DNA from: Sutcliffiella horikoshii
GTDB taxonomy: Bacteria; Bacillota; Bacilli; Bacillales; Bacillaceae_I
Assembly (NCBI RefSeq): GCF_002157855.1
Contig: NZ_CP020880.1
Span: forward strand, 62,001-126,000
DNA: 64,000 nt
Direction of reading: 5' to 3'
The notes below the pieces were generated by a model. That model searched no databases and was not told the DNA's origin. It saw nothing but the letters and a program-made list of their open reading frames with translations. Positions 54,446-64,000 of the stretch are shown here, piece by piece. Position 1 is the stretch's first letter. Every line of letters begins with the position of its first letter. The position numbers and the translations under genes were made by a program.

Positions 54446-54576
54446 CCCTGTGGATTGTAGTGAAGGGTGTGAGACTCCTGAGGGAGATAGTGGTAGCTTG
54501 AGACCCCCGAGCGTTGTGAGGAGGCTCAAGCACCGCCCAAAGGATAAGCGAACACCCAAAACGAAAATCAACAGGG
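54446..54576 (+). repeat. Dispersed structured repeat, copy F (subtype 2, diverged)
   Basis: The ends are CCCTGTGGATT (54446-54456) and AATCAACAGGG (54566-54576). Blocks: GTGTGAGACTCCTGAGGGAG, CTTGAGACCCCC, GTGAGGAGGCTCAAGCACCG, and GGATAAGCGAACACCC. The stem GCTTGAG/CTCAAGC is kept although the CCCCGCGGAAAGC block has changed. It sits between the secE-side terminator and nusG. Confidence 0.85.
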
Positions 54577-54654
54577 AGTCCAACGGAATACTAATATTTA
54601 TAGTCTCAAAAATAAAATGCTAGAAAAGGGAGGGACGGACACAAGTCCTAAACA

Positions 54655-55188
54655 ATGGAGAAAAACTGGTACGTTGTTCATACTTATTCCGGATACGAGA
54701 ATAAAGTAAAAGCAAACTTAGAAAAACGAGTAGAATCAATGGGGATGCAAGACAAGATCTTCCGTGTCGTAGTTCCTGAAGAAGAAGAAACAGACATCAA
54801 AAACGGCAAAAAGAAAGTAACCAAGAAAAAAGTATTCCCAGGTTACGTTCTAGTAGAAATCGTCATGACAGACGACTCTTGGTATGTCGTACGTAACACA
54901 CCTGGCGTAACAGGTTTCGTAGGATCAAGCGGATCGGGTTCCAAACCAACACCTCTATTGGATGATGAAATTGCATTTATCCTGAAGAGAATGGGCATGA
55001 TGGAGAAGCAAGTAGAAGTAGACTTCGATCTCAAAGAATCCGTAAAAGTAACAGAAGGACCTTTTGCAAACTTCACTGGACACATCGTAGAGATGGACAA
55101 AGACAAGCATAAAGTGAAAGTTCTTGTAAATATGTTCGGCCGTGAAACCCCTGTGGAGCTTGACTTTACACAGATCGAAAAATTATAA
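54655..55188 (+). CDS. nusG: Transcription elongation/termination factor NusG
   Basis: 177 residues: NGN domain that binds RNA polymerase (WYVVHTYSGYENKVKANLEK) and a C-terminal KOW domain (VTEGPFANFTGHIVEMDKDK). The start is fixed by family alignment. The ribosome site AGGGAGGG (54627-54634) is 20 nt upstream, but GGAC (54633-54636) and GTCC (54645-54648) can pair and shorten the distance. Confidence 0.97.
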   Translation: MEKNWYVVHTYSGYENKVKANLEKRVESMGMQDKIFRVVVPEEEETDIKNGKKKVTKKKVFPGYVLVEIVMTDDSWYVVRNTPGVTGFVGSSGSGSKPTPLLDDEIAFILKRMGMMEKQVEVDFDLKESVKVTEGPFANFTGHIVEMDKDKHKVKVLVNMFGRETPVELDFTQIEKL

Positions 55189-55199
55189 TGTAAAAAAAC

Positions 55200-55228
55200 T
55201 TGAAATAGTTTCGTAAAAATGATATTAT
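55200..55228 (+). promoter_or_regulatory. Sigma-A promoter of rplK-rplA
   Basis: TTGAAA (55200-55205) and TATTAT (55223-55228), 17 bp apart. The leader has hairpins GTCTCT/AGAGAC (55244-55260) and GGGA/TCCC (55311-55325), possible sites for feedback by a ribosomal protein; not shown here. Confidence 0.7.
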
Positions 55229-55360
55229 TTCAAAGGTCAGTATGTCTCTGAAATAGAGACTATTAATAAAAAAATATTCTTTATTAAATATATAAAGAAT
55301 GAGTTGAGTGGGAGGGAGAAATCCCAGATACCACATCACGGACTTAAGGAGGTGTGTCTC

Positions 55361-55786
55361 GTGGCTAAAAAAGTAATTAAAATGGTAAAGCTACAAATTC
55401 CAGCAGCGAAAGCTAACCCAGCACCACCAGTTGGACCAGCACTAGGTCAAGCAGGTGTTAACATCATGGGTTTCTGTAAAGAGTTTAACGCTCGTACAGC
55501 AGATCAAGCTGGATTGATTATCCCTGTTGAAATCACGGTTTTTGAAGACCGTTCATTTACATTTATTACGAAAACTCCACCTGCTGCAGTTTTACTTAAA
55601 AAAGCAGCTGGTATTGAGTCTGGTTCTGGTGAACCAAACCGTAATAAAGTTGCAACAGTTAAGCGTGATAAAGTACGCGAAATTGCGGAGACGAAAATGC
55701 CAGATCTAAACGCTGCAAGCGTAGAAGCTGCAATGCGCATGGTTGAAGGTACTGCTCGTAGCATGGGTATCACTATCGAAGACTAA
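55361..55786 (+). CDS. rplK: 50S ribosomal protein L11
   Basis: 141 residues from GTG 55361 ([20 protein letters not shown]), with TAAGGAGGTGT upstream. L11 forms the GTPase-associated stalk base, binds 23S and thiopeptides ([13 protein letters not shown]) and supports RelA activation. Followed by rplA. Confidence 0.97.
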   Translation: MAKKVIKMVKLQIPAAKANPAPPVGPALGQAGVNIMGFCKEFNARTADQAGLIIPVEITVFEDRSFTFITKTPPAAVLLKKAAGIESGSGEPNRNKVATVKRDKVREIAETKMPDLNAASVEAAMRMVEGTARSMGITIED

Positions 55787-55903
55787 TCCCATTGCTTTTG
55801 ATTTAACTGCTGTTCAGGGTTGCGGATTTTGGTTTACGGCCAATTCGCAACCTTTATTCGTGGGAGGTTATTCCGCTAAAACCACATAAGGAGGACGTTT
55901 AAA

Positions 55904-56608
55904 ATGGCTAAAAGAGGTAAAAAGTACATCGAAGCTGCGAAACTTGTAGACCGTCAAACGGCTTACTCTGTTAACGAAGCTATCGAATTAGTAAAGAAAA
56001 CAAACACTGCGAAGTTCGACGCTACTGTGGAAGTTGCATTCCGTCTTGGAGTTGACCCTCGTAAAAATGACCAACAGATCCGTGGAGCAGTAGTGCTTCC
56101 TCATGGAACTGGTAAAACTCAAAAAGTCCTAGTTTTCGCTAAAGGCGAAAAAGCGAAAGAAGCAGAAGCTGCTGGAGCTGACTATGTTGGGGATGCTGAC
56201 ATGATCGCGAAAATCAACCAAGGTTGGTTCGATTTCGACGTAATCGTTGCTACACCGGACATGATGGGTGAAGTTGGTAAACTAGGACGCGTATTAGGAC
56301 CTAAAGGCCTAATGCCAAACCCTAAAACTGGTACAGTTACATTTGATGTAACTAAAGCTGTTAACGAGATCAAAGCTGGTAAAGTTGAATACCGCCTTGA
56401 TAAATCCGGTAACATCCACGTGCCAGTAGGTAAAATCTCTTTCGAAGATGCGAAGCTTGTTGAAAACTTCACAACTATCTACGAGACTTTACTAAAAGCT
56501 AAACCGGCTGCTGCAAAAGGTACATTCATGAAGAACGTTGCCGTTACTTCTACAATGGGACCTGGAGTAAAAGTTGACACTTCTACTTTCGTAGCTACCA
56601 AAAACTAA
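55904..56608 (+). CDS. rplA: 50S ribosomal protein L1
   Basis: 234 residues; binds 23S at the L1 stalk and acts as translational repressor of its own operon in several bacteria. Signature [19 protein letters not shown] and [23 protein letters not shown] precedes the ATG. Confidence 0.97.
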   Translation: MAKRGKKYIEAAKLVDRQTAYSVNEAIELVKKTNTAKFDATVEVAFRLGVDPRKNDQQIRGAVVLPHGTGKTQKVLVFAKGEKAKEAEAAGADYVGDADMIAKINQGWFDFDVIVATPDMMGEVGKLGRVLGPKGLMPNPKTGTVTFDVTKAVNEIKAGKVEYRLDKSGNIHVPVGKISFEDAKLVENFTTIYETLLKAKPAAAKGTFMKNVAVTSTMGPGVKVDTSTFVATKN

Positions 56609-56612
56609 CATA

Positions 56613-56641
56613 TTGACACAAGATAACTAGACGGTTATAAT
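56613..56641 (+). promoter_or_regulatory. Consensus sigma-A promoter of rplJ-rplL
   Basis: TTGACA (56613-56618), 17 bp, TATAAT (56636-56641): exact consensus on both boxes with ideal spacing. Confidence 0.92.
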
Positions 56642-56654
56642 AATCGTTGTGTTT

Positions 56655-56800
56655 ATAAAATGATATTGTTTGTACCGTAGACAGTAGGTGCCAAATGGCT
56701 TAATTTCCTACCGAGGTGTGAATTTTTACGATTTAAAGCCTTGTGCTTTTAACGATAAAACTTCTGCCTCCACCTGCGTGGAGGCATTCTTTATGTACAC
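56655..56800 (+). ncRNA. L10 leader RNA of rplJ-rplL
   Basis: The leader between the promoter and rplJ holds the expected binding region for L10(L12)4 (around GTACCGTAGACAGTAGGTGCC) and an attenuator-like stem GCCTCCAC/GTGGAGGC (56766-56785) followed by ATTCTTT. By family this represses rplJL when free L10-L12 accumulates. Confidence 0.8.
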
Positions 56801-56842
56801 CGGTCGGTATAAGTGGTAACCAACTTTTTAGGAGGTGTAACG

Positions 56843-57343
56843 ATGAGCAAAGCAGTTGAAGTAAAAAAACAAGCTGTTGGAGAAATCGCTGACAAGTTTA
56901 AAGGTTCTGTATCTACTATCGTAGTTGACTACCGTGGACTTAACGTTGCGGAAGTAACTGAACTTCGTAAACAACTTCGTGAAGCAGGTGTTGAGTTCAA
57001 GGTTTACAAAAACTCTTTAACTCGCCGTGCGGCTGAAGCAGCAGATATCAACGGACTTAACGACGCATTAACAGGACCTAACGCTATCGCATTCTCTACT
57101 GAAGATGTAGTAGCTCCTGCTAAGATCCTTAATGACTTCGCGAAAAAACACGAAGCATTAGAAATCAAAGCTGGTGTAATCGAAGGAAATGTTGCAACGG
57201 TTGAAGAAGTGAAAGCTCTTGCTGAACTTCCATCCCGCGAAGGTCTTCTTTCCATGTTGCTTAGCGTCCTTCAAGCTCCAATCCGCAACTTGGCTCTTGT
57301 TACGAAAGCAGTTGCAGATCAAAAAGAAGAGCAAGGCGCTTAA
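56843..57343 (+). CDS. rplJ: 50S ribosomal protein L10
   Basis: 166 residues from ATG 56843 ([13 protein letters not shown]), with TAGGAGGTGT upstream; a longer form from 56813 is rejected. N-terminal rRNA-binding part ([20 protein letters not shown]) and a C-terminal helix that carries L12 dimers. Confidence 0.97.
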   Translation: MSKAVEVKKQAVGEIADKFKGSVSTIVVDYRGLNVAEVTELRKQLREAGVEFKVYKNSLTRRAAEAADINGLNDALTGPNAIAFSTEDVVAPAKILNDFAKKHEALEIKAGVIEGNVATVEEVKALAELPSREGLLSMLLSVLQAPIRNLALVTKAVADQKEEQGA

Positions 57344-57407
57344 TTTCAATCTAGCAAGTTAAGTAAGAAAAACAAAAAACTTATAATATCTAAGGAGGAA
57401 ATTAACA

Positions 57408-57767
57408 ATGACACACGAACAAATCATTGAAGCGGTTAAAAATATGACTGTTTTAGAATTAAACGACCTAGTAAAAGCAATCGAAGAAGAATTTGGTGTA
57501 ACTGCTGCTGCTCCTGTAGCTGCTGCTGGTGTAGCTACTGAAGCTGCTGCTGAGCAAACTGAATTCGACGTAATCCTAGCTAGCGCTGGCGGACAAAAAA
57601 TCAAGGTTATCAAAGTAGTACGTGAAATCACTGGCCTTGGTCTTAAAGAAGCTAAAGAAGTTGTAGACAACGCTCCTAAAGCTCTTAAAGAAGGTATTGC
57701 TAAAGAAGAAGCTGAAGAAATCAAAGCTAAACTTGAAGAAGTTGGAGCTTCTGTAGAAGTTAAGTAA
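57408..57767 (+). CDS. rplL: 50S ribosomal protein L7/L12
   Basis: 119 residues: N-terminal dimerisation (residues 1-33), an Ala-rich hinge, and the C-terminal domain that recruits translational GTPases ([20 protein letters not shown]). AAGGAGGAAA precedes the ATG. A terminator follows. Confidence 0.97.
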   Translation: MTHEQIIEAVKNMTVLELNDLVKAIEEEFGVTAAAPVAAAGVATEAAAEQTEFDVILASAGGQKIKVIKVVREITGLGLKEAKEVVDNAPKALKEGIAKEEAEEIKAKLEEVGASVEVK

Positions 57768-57786
57768 TTACAGGCTCTTAAAAAGG

Positions 57787-57817
57787 AAAGCTCGCTACGT
57801 GTTAGCGGGCTTTTTTT
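57787..57817 (+). terminator. Terminator of rplJ-rplL
   Basis: AAAGCTCGCTA (57787-57797) pairs with TAGCGGGCTTT (57803-57813; one G-T), then T residues. Confidence 0.92.
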
Positions 57818-57934
57818 AAACGGTGCCACACTTGATGTAAGGATCGTTTGGTTACTGTCTTTTTCAAGGGTACTAATATATGAAGTTGATTTGTTGAAAA
57901 GCAAAAGGTAGCTTTTCAGATAAGGAGACTAAAT

Positions 57935-58537
57935 ATGACGAATCATTATTATACAAACAAGCCATCTGTGGAAAGCGACCGTCAACAATGGAAATTTGAT
58001 TTAAAAGGTAACAACTTTTCTTTCATAACGGATAGCGGTGTTTTTTCAAAAAAAGAAGTGGACTTTGGATCAAGAGTGCTGATAGAGGCTTTTGAAGAAC
58101 CGGAAGTGGAAGGTCGCATTCTAGATGTTGGCTGTGGTTATGGTCCGATTGGATTGTCTCTTGCTAAATTCTATCCACATCGTCACGTGGATATGATTGA
58201 TGTCAATGAAAGAGCTGTTGAGCTTGCCAAGGAAAACGGTTCTATTAACAAAGTGGAGAATATCACTGTTTTTACTAGTGATATCTATGAAAATGTCACT
58301 TCCACCGATTATGCGGCAATACTTTCTAATCCACCGATACGCGCTGGCAAAAAAGTTGTTCATGAAATTTTAGAAAAAGCATGGACGCACTTGGCGCCAA
58401 AAGGTGAGCTGTGGATTGTGATCCAAAAGAAACAGGGAGCTCCTTCTGCAATGGAGAAATTGGAATCATTGTTTGAGGAAGTGGAAGTTGTGACAAAGAA
58501 AAAAGGCTACTCCATCATCAAATCAAAAAAGGGTTGA
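57935..58537 (+). CDS. ybxB: RsmC-like rRNA methyltransferase YbxB
   Basis: A 200-residue class I SAM methyltransferase with motif I LDVGCGYGPIGL and catalytic motif SNPPIRAG, similar to the C-terminal domain of RsmC (16S m2G1207). The substrate is inferred by family. ATAAGGAGA precedes the ATG. Conserved between rplL and rpoB. Confidence 0.9.
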   Translation: MTNHYYTNKPSVESDRQQWKFDLKGNNFSFITDSGVFSKKEVDFGSRVLIEAFEEPEVEGRILDVGCGYGPIGLSLAKFYPHRHVDMIDVNERAVELAKENGSINKVENITVFTSDIYENVTSTDYAAILSNPPIRAGKKVVHEILEKAWTHLAPKGELWIVIQKKQGAPSAMEKLESLFEEVEVVTKKKGYSIIKSKKG

Positions 58538-58562
58538 CTTGGTTTTTTTGTTATGGTAGCAT
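58534..58562 (+). promoter_or_regulatory. Candidate promoter of rpoB-rpoC
   Basis: TTGACT (58534-58539) and TAGCAT (58557-58562), 17 bp apart, overlapping the ybxB stop. The 265-nt leader that follows holds no convincing gene. Confidence 0.45.
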
Positions 58563-58826
58563 TGTTTAATGCCAATATGTATTTTTCTGAGCACTAATAT
58601 TTTTATGTATTTTGCATGTATAAAATTAGTATGCTTGGAAAAGATAGTAAAATCAATAGAGCGATTGTAAAAACGTGGTTTTCTGTATTGAAACCATTTT
58701 TTATTTTTAACATGGATTCTTTTAGCAGTATTGTTTTCATGTTGAATGTTTTTTTATGTTTGGCTTTGAGTGGTTTATATTTTTTGAACTACTATTTAAT
58801 AACGCTTGATACGAGGGGTGAATCAG

Positions 58827-61800
58827 TTGACAGGTCAACTAGTTCAATACGGACGACACCGCCAACGCAGAAGTTATGCTCGCATTAGTGAAGTATTAGA
58901 TTTACCAAATCTAATAGAGATTCAAACATCTTCTTATCAATGGTTCCTTGATGAAGGATTAAGAGAAATGTTTCATGACATTTCCCCAATTGAAGACTTC
59001 ACAGGAAATCTATCTTTAGAATTCATCGATTATAGCTTAGGGGAACCTAAATATTCTGTTGAAGAATCAAAGGAAAGAGATGTTACATACTCAGCTCCTT
59101 TACGTGTGAAGGTTCGTCTCATTAACAAAGAAACTGGTGAAGTAAAAGACCAGGATGTATTTATGGGTGATTTCCCGTTGATGACGGATACTGGTACGTT
59201 CGTTATTAATGGTGCAGAACGTGTTATTGTATCTCAGTTAGTGCGTTCTCCAAGTGTGTATTACAGCGGAAAAGTAGATAAAAATGGTAAAAAAGGCTTT
59301 TCGGCTACTGTTATTCCAAACCGTGGTGCATGGTTAGAATACGAGACTGACGCTAAAGATGTTGTATATGTTCGTATAGATCGTACTCGTAAACTACCAG
59401 TAACGGTTCTTTTGCGTGCTCTTGGATTCGGTTCCGACCAGGAAATCATTGATCTTCTGGGCGAAAACGAGTACCTTCGCAATACTTTAGATAAGGATAA
59501 CACAGAAAGCACTGAAAAGGCATTACTAGAAATATATGAGCGTCTACGCCCTGGTGAACCACCAACGGTTGAAAACGCGAAAAGTTTATTAGAGTCTAGA
59601 TTTTTCGATCCTAAACGCTATGATTTAGCAAGTGTTGGAAGATACAAGATTAATAAAAAGCTTCATATCAAGAACAGACTTTTTAATCAACGTATCGCTG
59701 AAACACTTGTAGACCCTGAAACTGGGGAAATCATTGTAGAAAAAGGTACACTGTTAGATCGTAGAACTTTAGACCGCATTCTACCTAACATTGAAGACGG
59801 CATCGGCCTGACTTCTTTCCATCCGCATGGTGGAGTAGTGGAAGATGAAGTGCCTATGCAATCTATTAAGATATATGCACCGAATGATGCAGAAGGTGAA
59901 AAAGAAATCGTCGTTTTAGGCAACGGTTTTATAGAAGAAAAAGTAAAGCATATCGCTCCGGCGGACATCATTGCTTCTATTAGTTACTTCTTTGACCTTT
60001 TACACGGTGTAGGCGATACAGATGATATCGATCACCTTGGTAACCGTCGTTTACGTTCTGTTGGAGAACTTCTTCAAAATCAGTTCCGTATCGGTCTATC
60101 CAGAATGGAGCGTGTGGTTCGTGAAAGAATGTCCATTCAGGACACTAACACCATCACTCCGCAACAATTAATCAATATCAGACCTGTTATTGCATCTATT
60201 AAAGAGTTCTTCGGAAGCTCTCAGTTATCTCAGTTCATGGATCAAACGAATCCATTAGCTGAATTAACACATAAACGTAGATTGTCTGCGCTTGGACCTG
60301 GTGGTTTGACGCGTGAGCGTGCCGGCTTTGAAGTACGTGACGTTCACTACTCTCACTATGGCCGTATGTGTCCGATCGAGACTCCTGAGGGACCAAACAT
60401 TGGACTAATCAACTCCCTTTCTTCTTTTGCGAAAGTGAATAAATTTGGTTTTATCGAAACTCCTTACAGAAGAGTTGACCCTGAAACGGGCCGTGTGACG
60501 GACCAAATTGATTACTTGACTGCAGATGAAGAAGATAATTATGTAGTAGCCCAAGCGAACGCACGCCTTGGTGAAGATGGAACTTTCCTTGATGAGAATG
60601 TAGTTTCCCGTTTCCGCGGGGAGAACACGGTTGTTGTAAGTGAGAGAATCGACTATATGGACGTTTCTCCTAAGCAGGTTGTATCTGCTGCGACAGCTTG
60701 TATTCCTTTCTTGGAAAACGATGACTCCAACCGTGCCCTAATGGGAGCGAACATGCAACGTCAAGCTGTACCTTTATTACAACCGGAATCCCCGATTGTT
60801 GGTACTGGGATGGAGCACGTTTCCGCTAAAGACTCCGGAGCTGCCGTTATTTGTAAACACCCTGGTGTTGTAGAACGTGTAGAAGCCCGCGAAGTTTGGG
60901 TGCGTCGTATGGAAGAAGTCGATGGACAACAGGTAAAAGGCAACCTTGATAAGTACAGAATGCTTAAGTTCATTCGTTCTAACCAAGGAACTTGCTATAA
61001 CCAACGTCCAATCGTTTCTGTCGGTGACGTTGTAACAAAAGGAGAAATCCTTGCAGACGGACCATCCATGGAAAAAGGTGAATTGGCACTTGGCCGTAAC
61101 GTAATGGTCGGTTTCATGACATGGGACGGATATAACTATGAGGATGCTATCATCATGAGTGAGCGTCTGGTAAAAGATGATGTGTACACTTCCATTCATA
61201 TTGAAGAATATGAGTCAGAAGCACGTGACACTAAACTTGGACCAGAAGAAATCACACGTGATATCCCGAATGTCGGGGAAGAGGCACTTAAAAACCTTGA
61301 CGACCGCGGAATTATCCGAGTGGGTGCGGAAGTAAAAGACGGAGACCTATTAGTAGGAAAAGTAACACCTAAAGGGGTTACGGAACTTACTGCAGAAGAA
61401 CGTCTATTACACGCAATCTTCGGTGAGAAAGCAAGAGAAGTACGTGATACATCACTAAGAGTTCCACATGGTGGTGGCGGTATCGTACTTGATGTAAAAG
61501 TATTCAACCGTGAAGATGGTGACGAATTGCCACCAGGTGTTAACCAATTAGTTCGTGCATACATCGTTCAGAAACGTAAAATCTCTGAAGGTGACAAAAT
61601 GGCCGGACGACATGGTAACAAAGGGGTAATCTCTCGTATCTTACCGGAAGAAGATATGCCTTACTTGCCAGATGGAACACCAATTGACATCATGTTAAAC
61701 CCACTAGGGGTACCTTCTCGTATGAACATCGGGCAGGTATTGGAGCTTCACCTAGGAATGGCAGCAAGAACATTGGGCATCCACGTTGCTTCCGCCGTAT

Positions 61801-62384
61801 TTGATGGCGCGCGTGAAGAAGACGTTTGGAGCACACTTGAAGAGGCTGGCATGGCAAGAGATGCAAAAACAGTATTGTATGACGGAAGAACAGGTGAGCC
61901 GTTCGACAGCCGTGTATCTGTAGGGATCATGTATATGATTAAACTTGCACACATGGTTGATGATAAGCTTCACGCACGTTCCACTGGACCATACTCACTT
62001 GTTACGCAACAACCACTTGGCGGTAAAGCGCAATTTGGTGGACAACGTTTCGGTGAGATGGAGGTTTGGGCACTTGAGGCTTACGGTGCCGCTTATACAC
62101 TACAAGAAATCCTTACAGTTAAATCTGATGACGTAGTAGGACGTGTGAAAACGTACGAGGCGATCGTTAAAGGTGAAAATGTACCTGAACCAGGTGTACC
62201 TGAATCCTTCAAAGTATTGATCAAAGAACTTCAAAGTTTAGGTATGGATGTAAAAATCCTATCAGGCGATGAAGAAGAGATCGAAATGAGAGATCTTGAG
62301 GAAGATGAAGAACAAGCTTCCGAAGGTATTTCCCTTGATTCAGATAAAGTAGAAGAAGTAAAAGAAACTGTCGCTAAAGACTGA
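58827..62384 (+). CDS. rpoB: RNA polymerase beta subunit
   Basis: 1,185 residues from TTG 58827 ([15 protein letters not shown]), with GAGGGGTG 6 nt upstream, as in B. subtilis, where rpoB also starts with TTG. The rifampicin pocket is wild type ([28 protein letters not shown]), suggesting sensitivity. Other landmarks are the [12 protein letters not shown] and [20 protein letters not shown] blocks. The C-terminus is acidic. Confidence 0.98.
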   Translation: MTGQLVQYGRHRQRRSYARISEVLDLPNLIEIQTSSYQWFLDEGLREMFHDISPIEDFTGNLSLEFIDYSLGEPKYSVEESKERDVTYSAPLRVKVRLINKETGEVKDQDVFMGDFPLMTDTGTFVINGAERVIVSQLVRSPSVYYSGKVDKNGKKGFSATVIPNRGAWLEYETDAKDVVYVRIDRTRKLPVTVLLRALGFGSDQEIIDLLGENEYLRNTLDKDNTESTEKALLEIYERLRPGEPPTVENAKSLLESRFFDPKRYDLASVGRYKINKKLHIKNRLFNQRIAETLVDPETGEIIVEKGTLLDRRTLDRILPNIEDGIGLTSFHPHGGVVEDEVPMQSIKIYAPNDAEGEKEIVVLGNGFIEEKVKHIAPADIIASISYFFDLLHGVGDTDDIDHLGNRRLRSVGELLQNQFRIGLSRMERVVRERMSIQDTNTITPQQLINIRPVIASIKEFFGSSQLSQFMDQTNPLAELTHKRRLSALGPGGLTRERAGFEVRDVHYSHYGRMCPIETPEGPNIGLINSLSSFAKVNKFGFIETPYRRVDPETGRVTDQIDYLTADEEDNYVVAQANARLGEDGTFLDENVVSRFRGENTVVVSERIDYMDVSPKQVVSAATACIPFLENDDSNRALMGANMQRQAVPLLQPESPIVGTGMEHVSAKDSGAAVICKHPGVVERVEAREVWVRRMEEVDGQQVKGNLDKYRMLKFIRSNQGTCYNQRPIVSVGDVVTKGEILADGPSMEKGELALGRNVMVGFMTWDGYNYEDAIIMSERLVKDDVYTSIHIEEYESEARDTKLGPEEITRDIPNVGEEALKNLDDRGIIRVGAEVKDGDLLVGKVTPKGVTELTAEERLLHAIFGEKAREVRDTSLRVPHGGGGIVLDVKVFNREDGDELPPGVNQLVRAYIVQKRKISEGDKMAGRHGNKGVISRILPEEDMPYLPDGTPIDIMLNPLGVPSRMNIGQVLELHLGMAARTLGIHVASAVFDGAREEDVWSTLEEAGMARDAKTVLYDGRTGEPFDSRVSVGIMYMIKLAHMVDDKLHARSTGPYSLVTQQPLGGKAQFGGQRFGEMEVWALEAYGAAYTLQEILTVKSDDVVGRVKTYEAIVKGENVPEPGVPESFKVLIKELQSLGMDVKILSGDEEEIEMRDLEEDEEQASEGISLDSDKVEEVKETVAKD

Positions 62385-62429
62385 TGGCCAACAGTACTTT
62401 AAAGATAAGCATTTGGGTAGAACCTGTAG

Positions 62430-64000
<1,571 letters not shown>

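Noticed and set aside
58616-58888. 90-codon frame with a hydrophobic stretch before rpoB
   Set aside because: AT-rich leader sequence overlapping the rpoB start; no ribosome site; the hydrophobicity reflects T-rich codons.

Overview
The window is a contiguous chromosome segment of a spore-forming member of the Bacillaceae (Bacillus sensu lato). Every recognisable gene is on the plus strand except two tRNAs, and gene order follows the B. subtilis mfd-to-rpoC region almost gene for gene. Evidence for the group is the sporulation set (spoVT, yabP, yabQ, spoIIE, yabS, yabT, sigH), the spoIIE promoter with 21-bp spacing, the mcsA-mcsB-clpC arginine-kinase/ClpC operon under a CtsR box, and the Bacillus-type TTG start of rpoB. 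I do not assign a species.

Layout: (1) 1-9.9 kb: end of the mfd operon, spoVT, yabM, yabN, rqcP, yabP, yabQ, divIC and yabR. (2) 9.9-11 kb: a non-coding patch with one copy of a dispersed repeat, a 20-bp tandem array, tRNA-Glu and tRNA-Met on the minus strand with their promoter and terminator, and a 21-bp duplication of the tRNA-Met 5' end. (3) 11-20 kb: spoIIE, an extra unrecognised ORF, yabS, yabT, tilS, hprT, ftsH. (4) 20-30 kb: coaX, hslO, a PrsA-like foldase, cysK, and a tightly overlapping folate operon (pabB, pabA, pabC, sul, folB, folK) followed by yazB and dusB. (5) 30-36.8 kb: lysS and one rRNA operon (16S-23S-5S, no spacer tRNAs, two promoters). (6) 37-45.7 kb: ctsR-mcsA-mcsB-clpC, radA, disA, yacL. 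(7) 45.8-53 kb: ispD, ispF, gltX, a cysteine T-box, cysE, cysS, mrnC, rlmB, rae1. (8) 53-64 kb: sigH, rpmGB, secE, nusG, rplK, rplA, L10 leader, rplJ, rplL, ybxB, rpoB and the 5' third of rpoC, which runs off the window. mfd lacks only its first few codons.

The genes cover transcription-repair coupling, translation and ribosome quality control, stress proteolysis, folate/cysteine/isoprenoid/CoA supply, cell division and sporulation. I see no prophage, IS element, CRISPR array or defence locus. The unexplained material is non-coding: a roughly 127-bp structured repeat present six times, always between genes, in two sequence subtypes with compensating changes in a central stem, and two arrays of exactly six 20-bp units built on a GGATA(A/T)A core, one beside the tRNA operon and one beside the rRNA operon. 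Further points for a second look are the extra ORF after spoIIE, an apparent ATC start for folB, and an unusually distant nusG ribosome-binding site.
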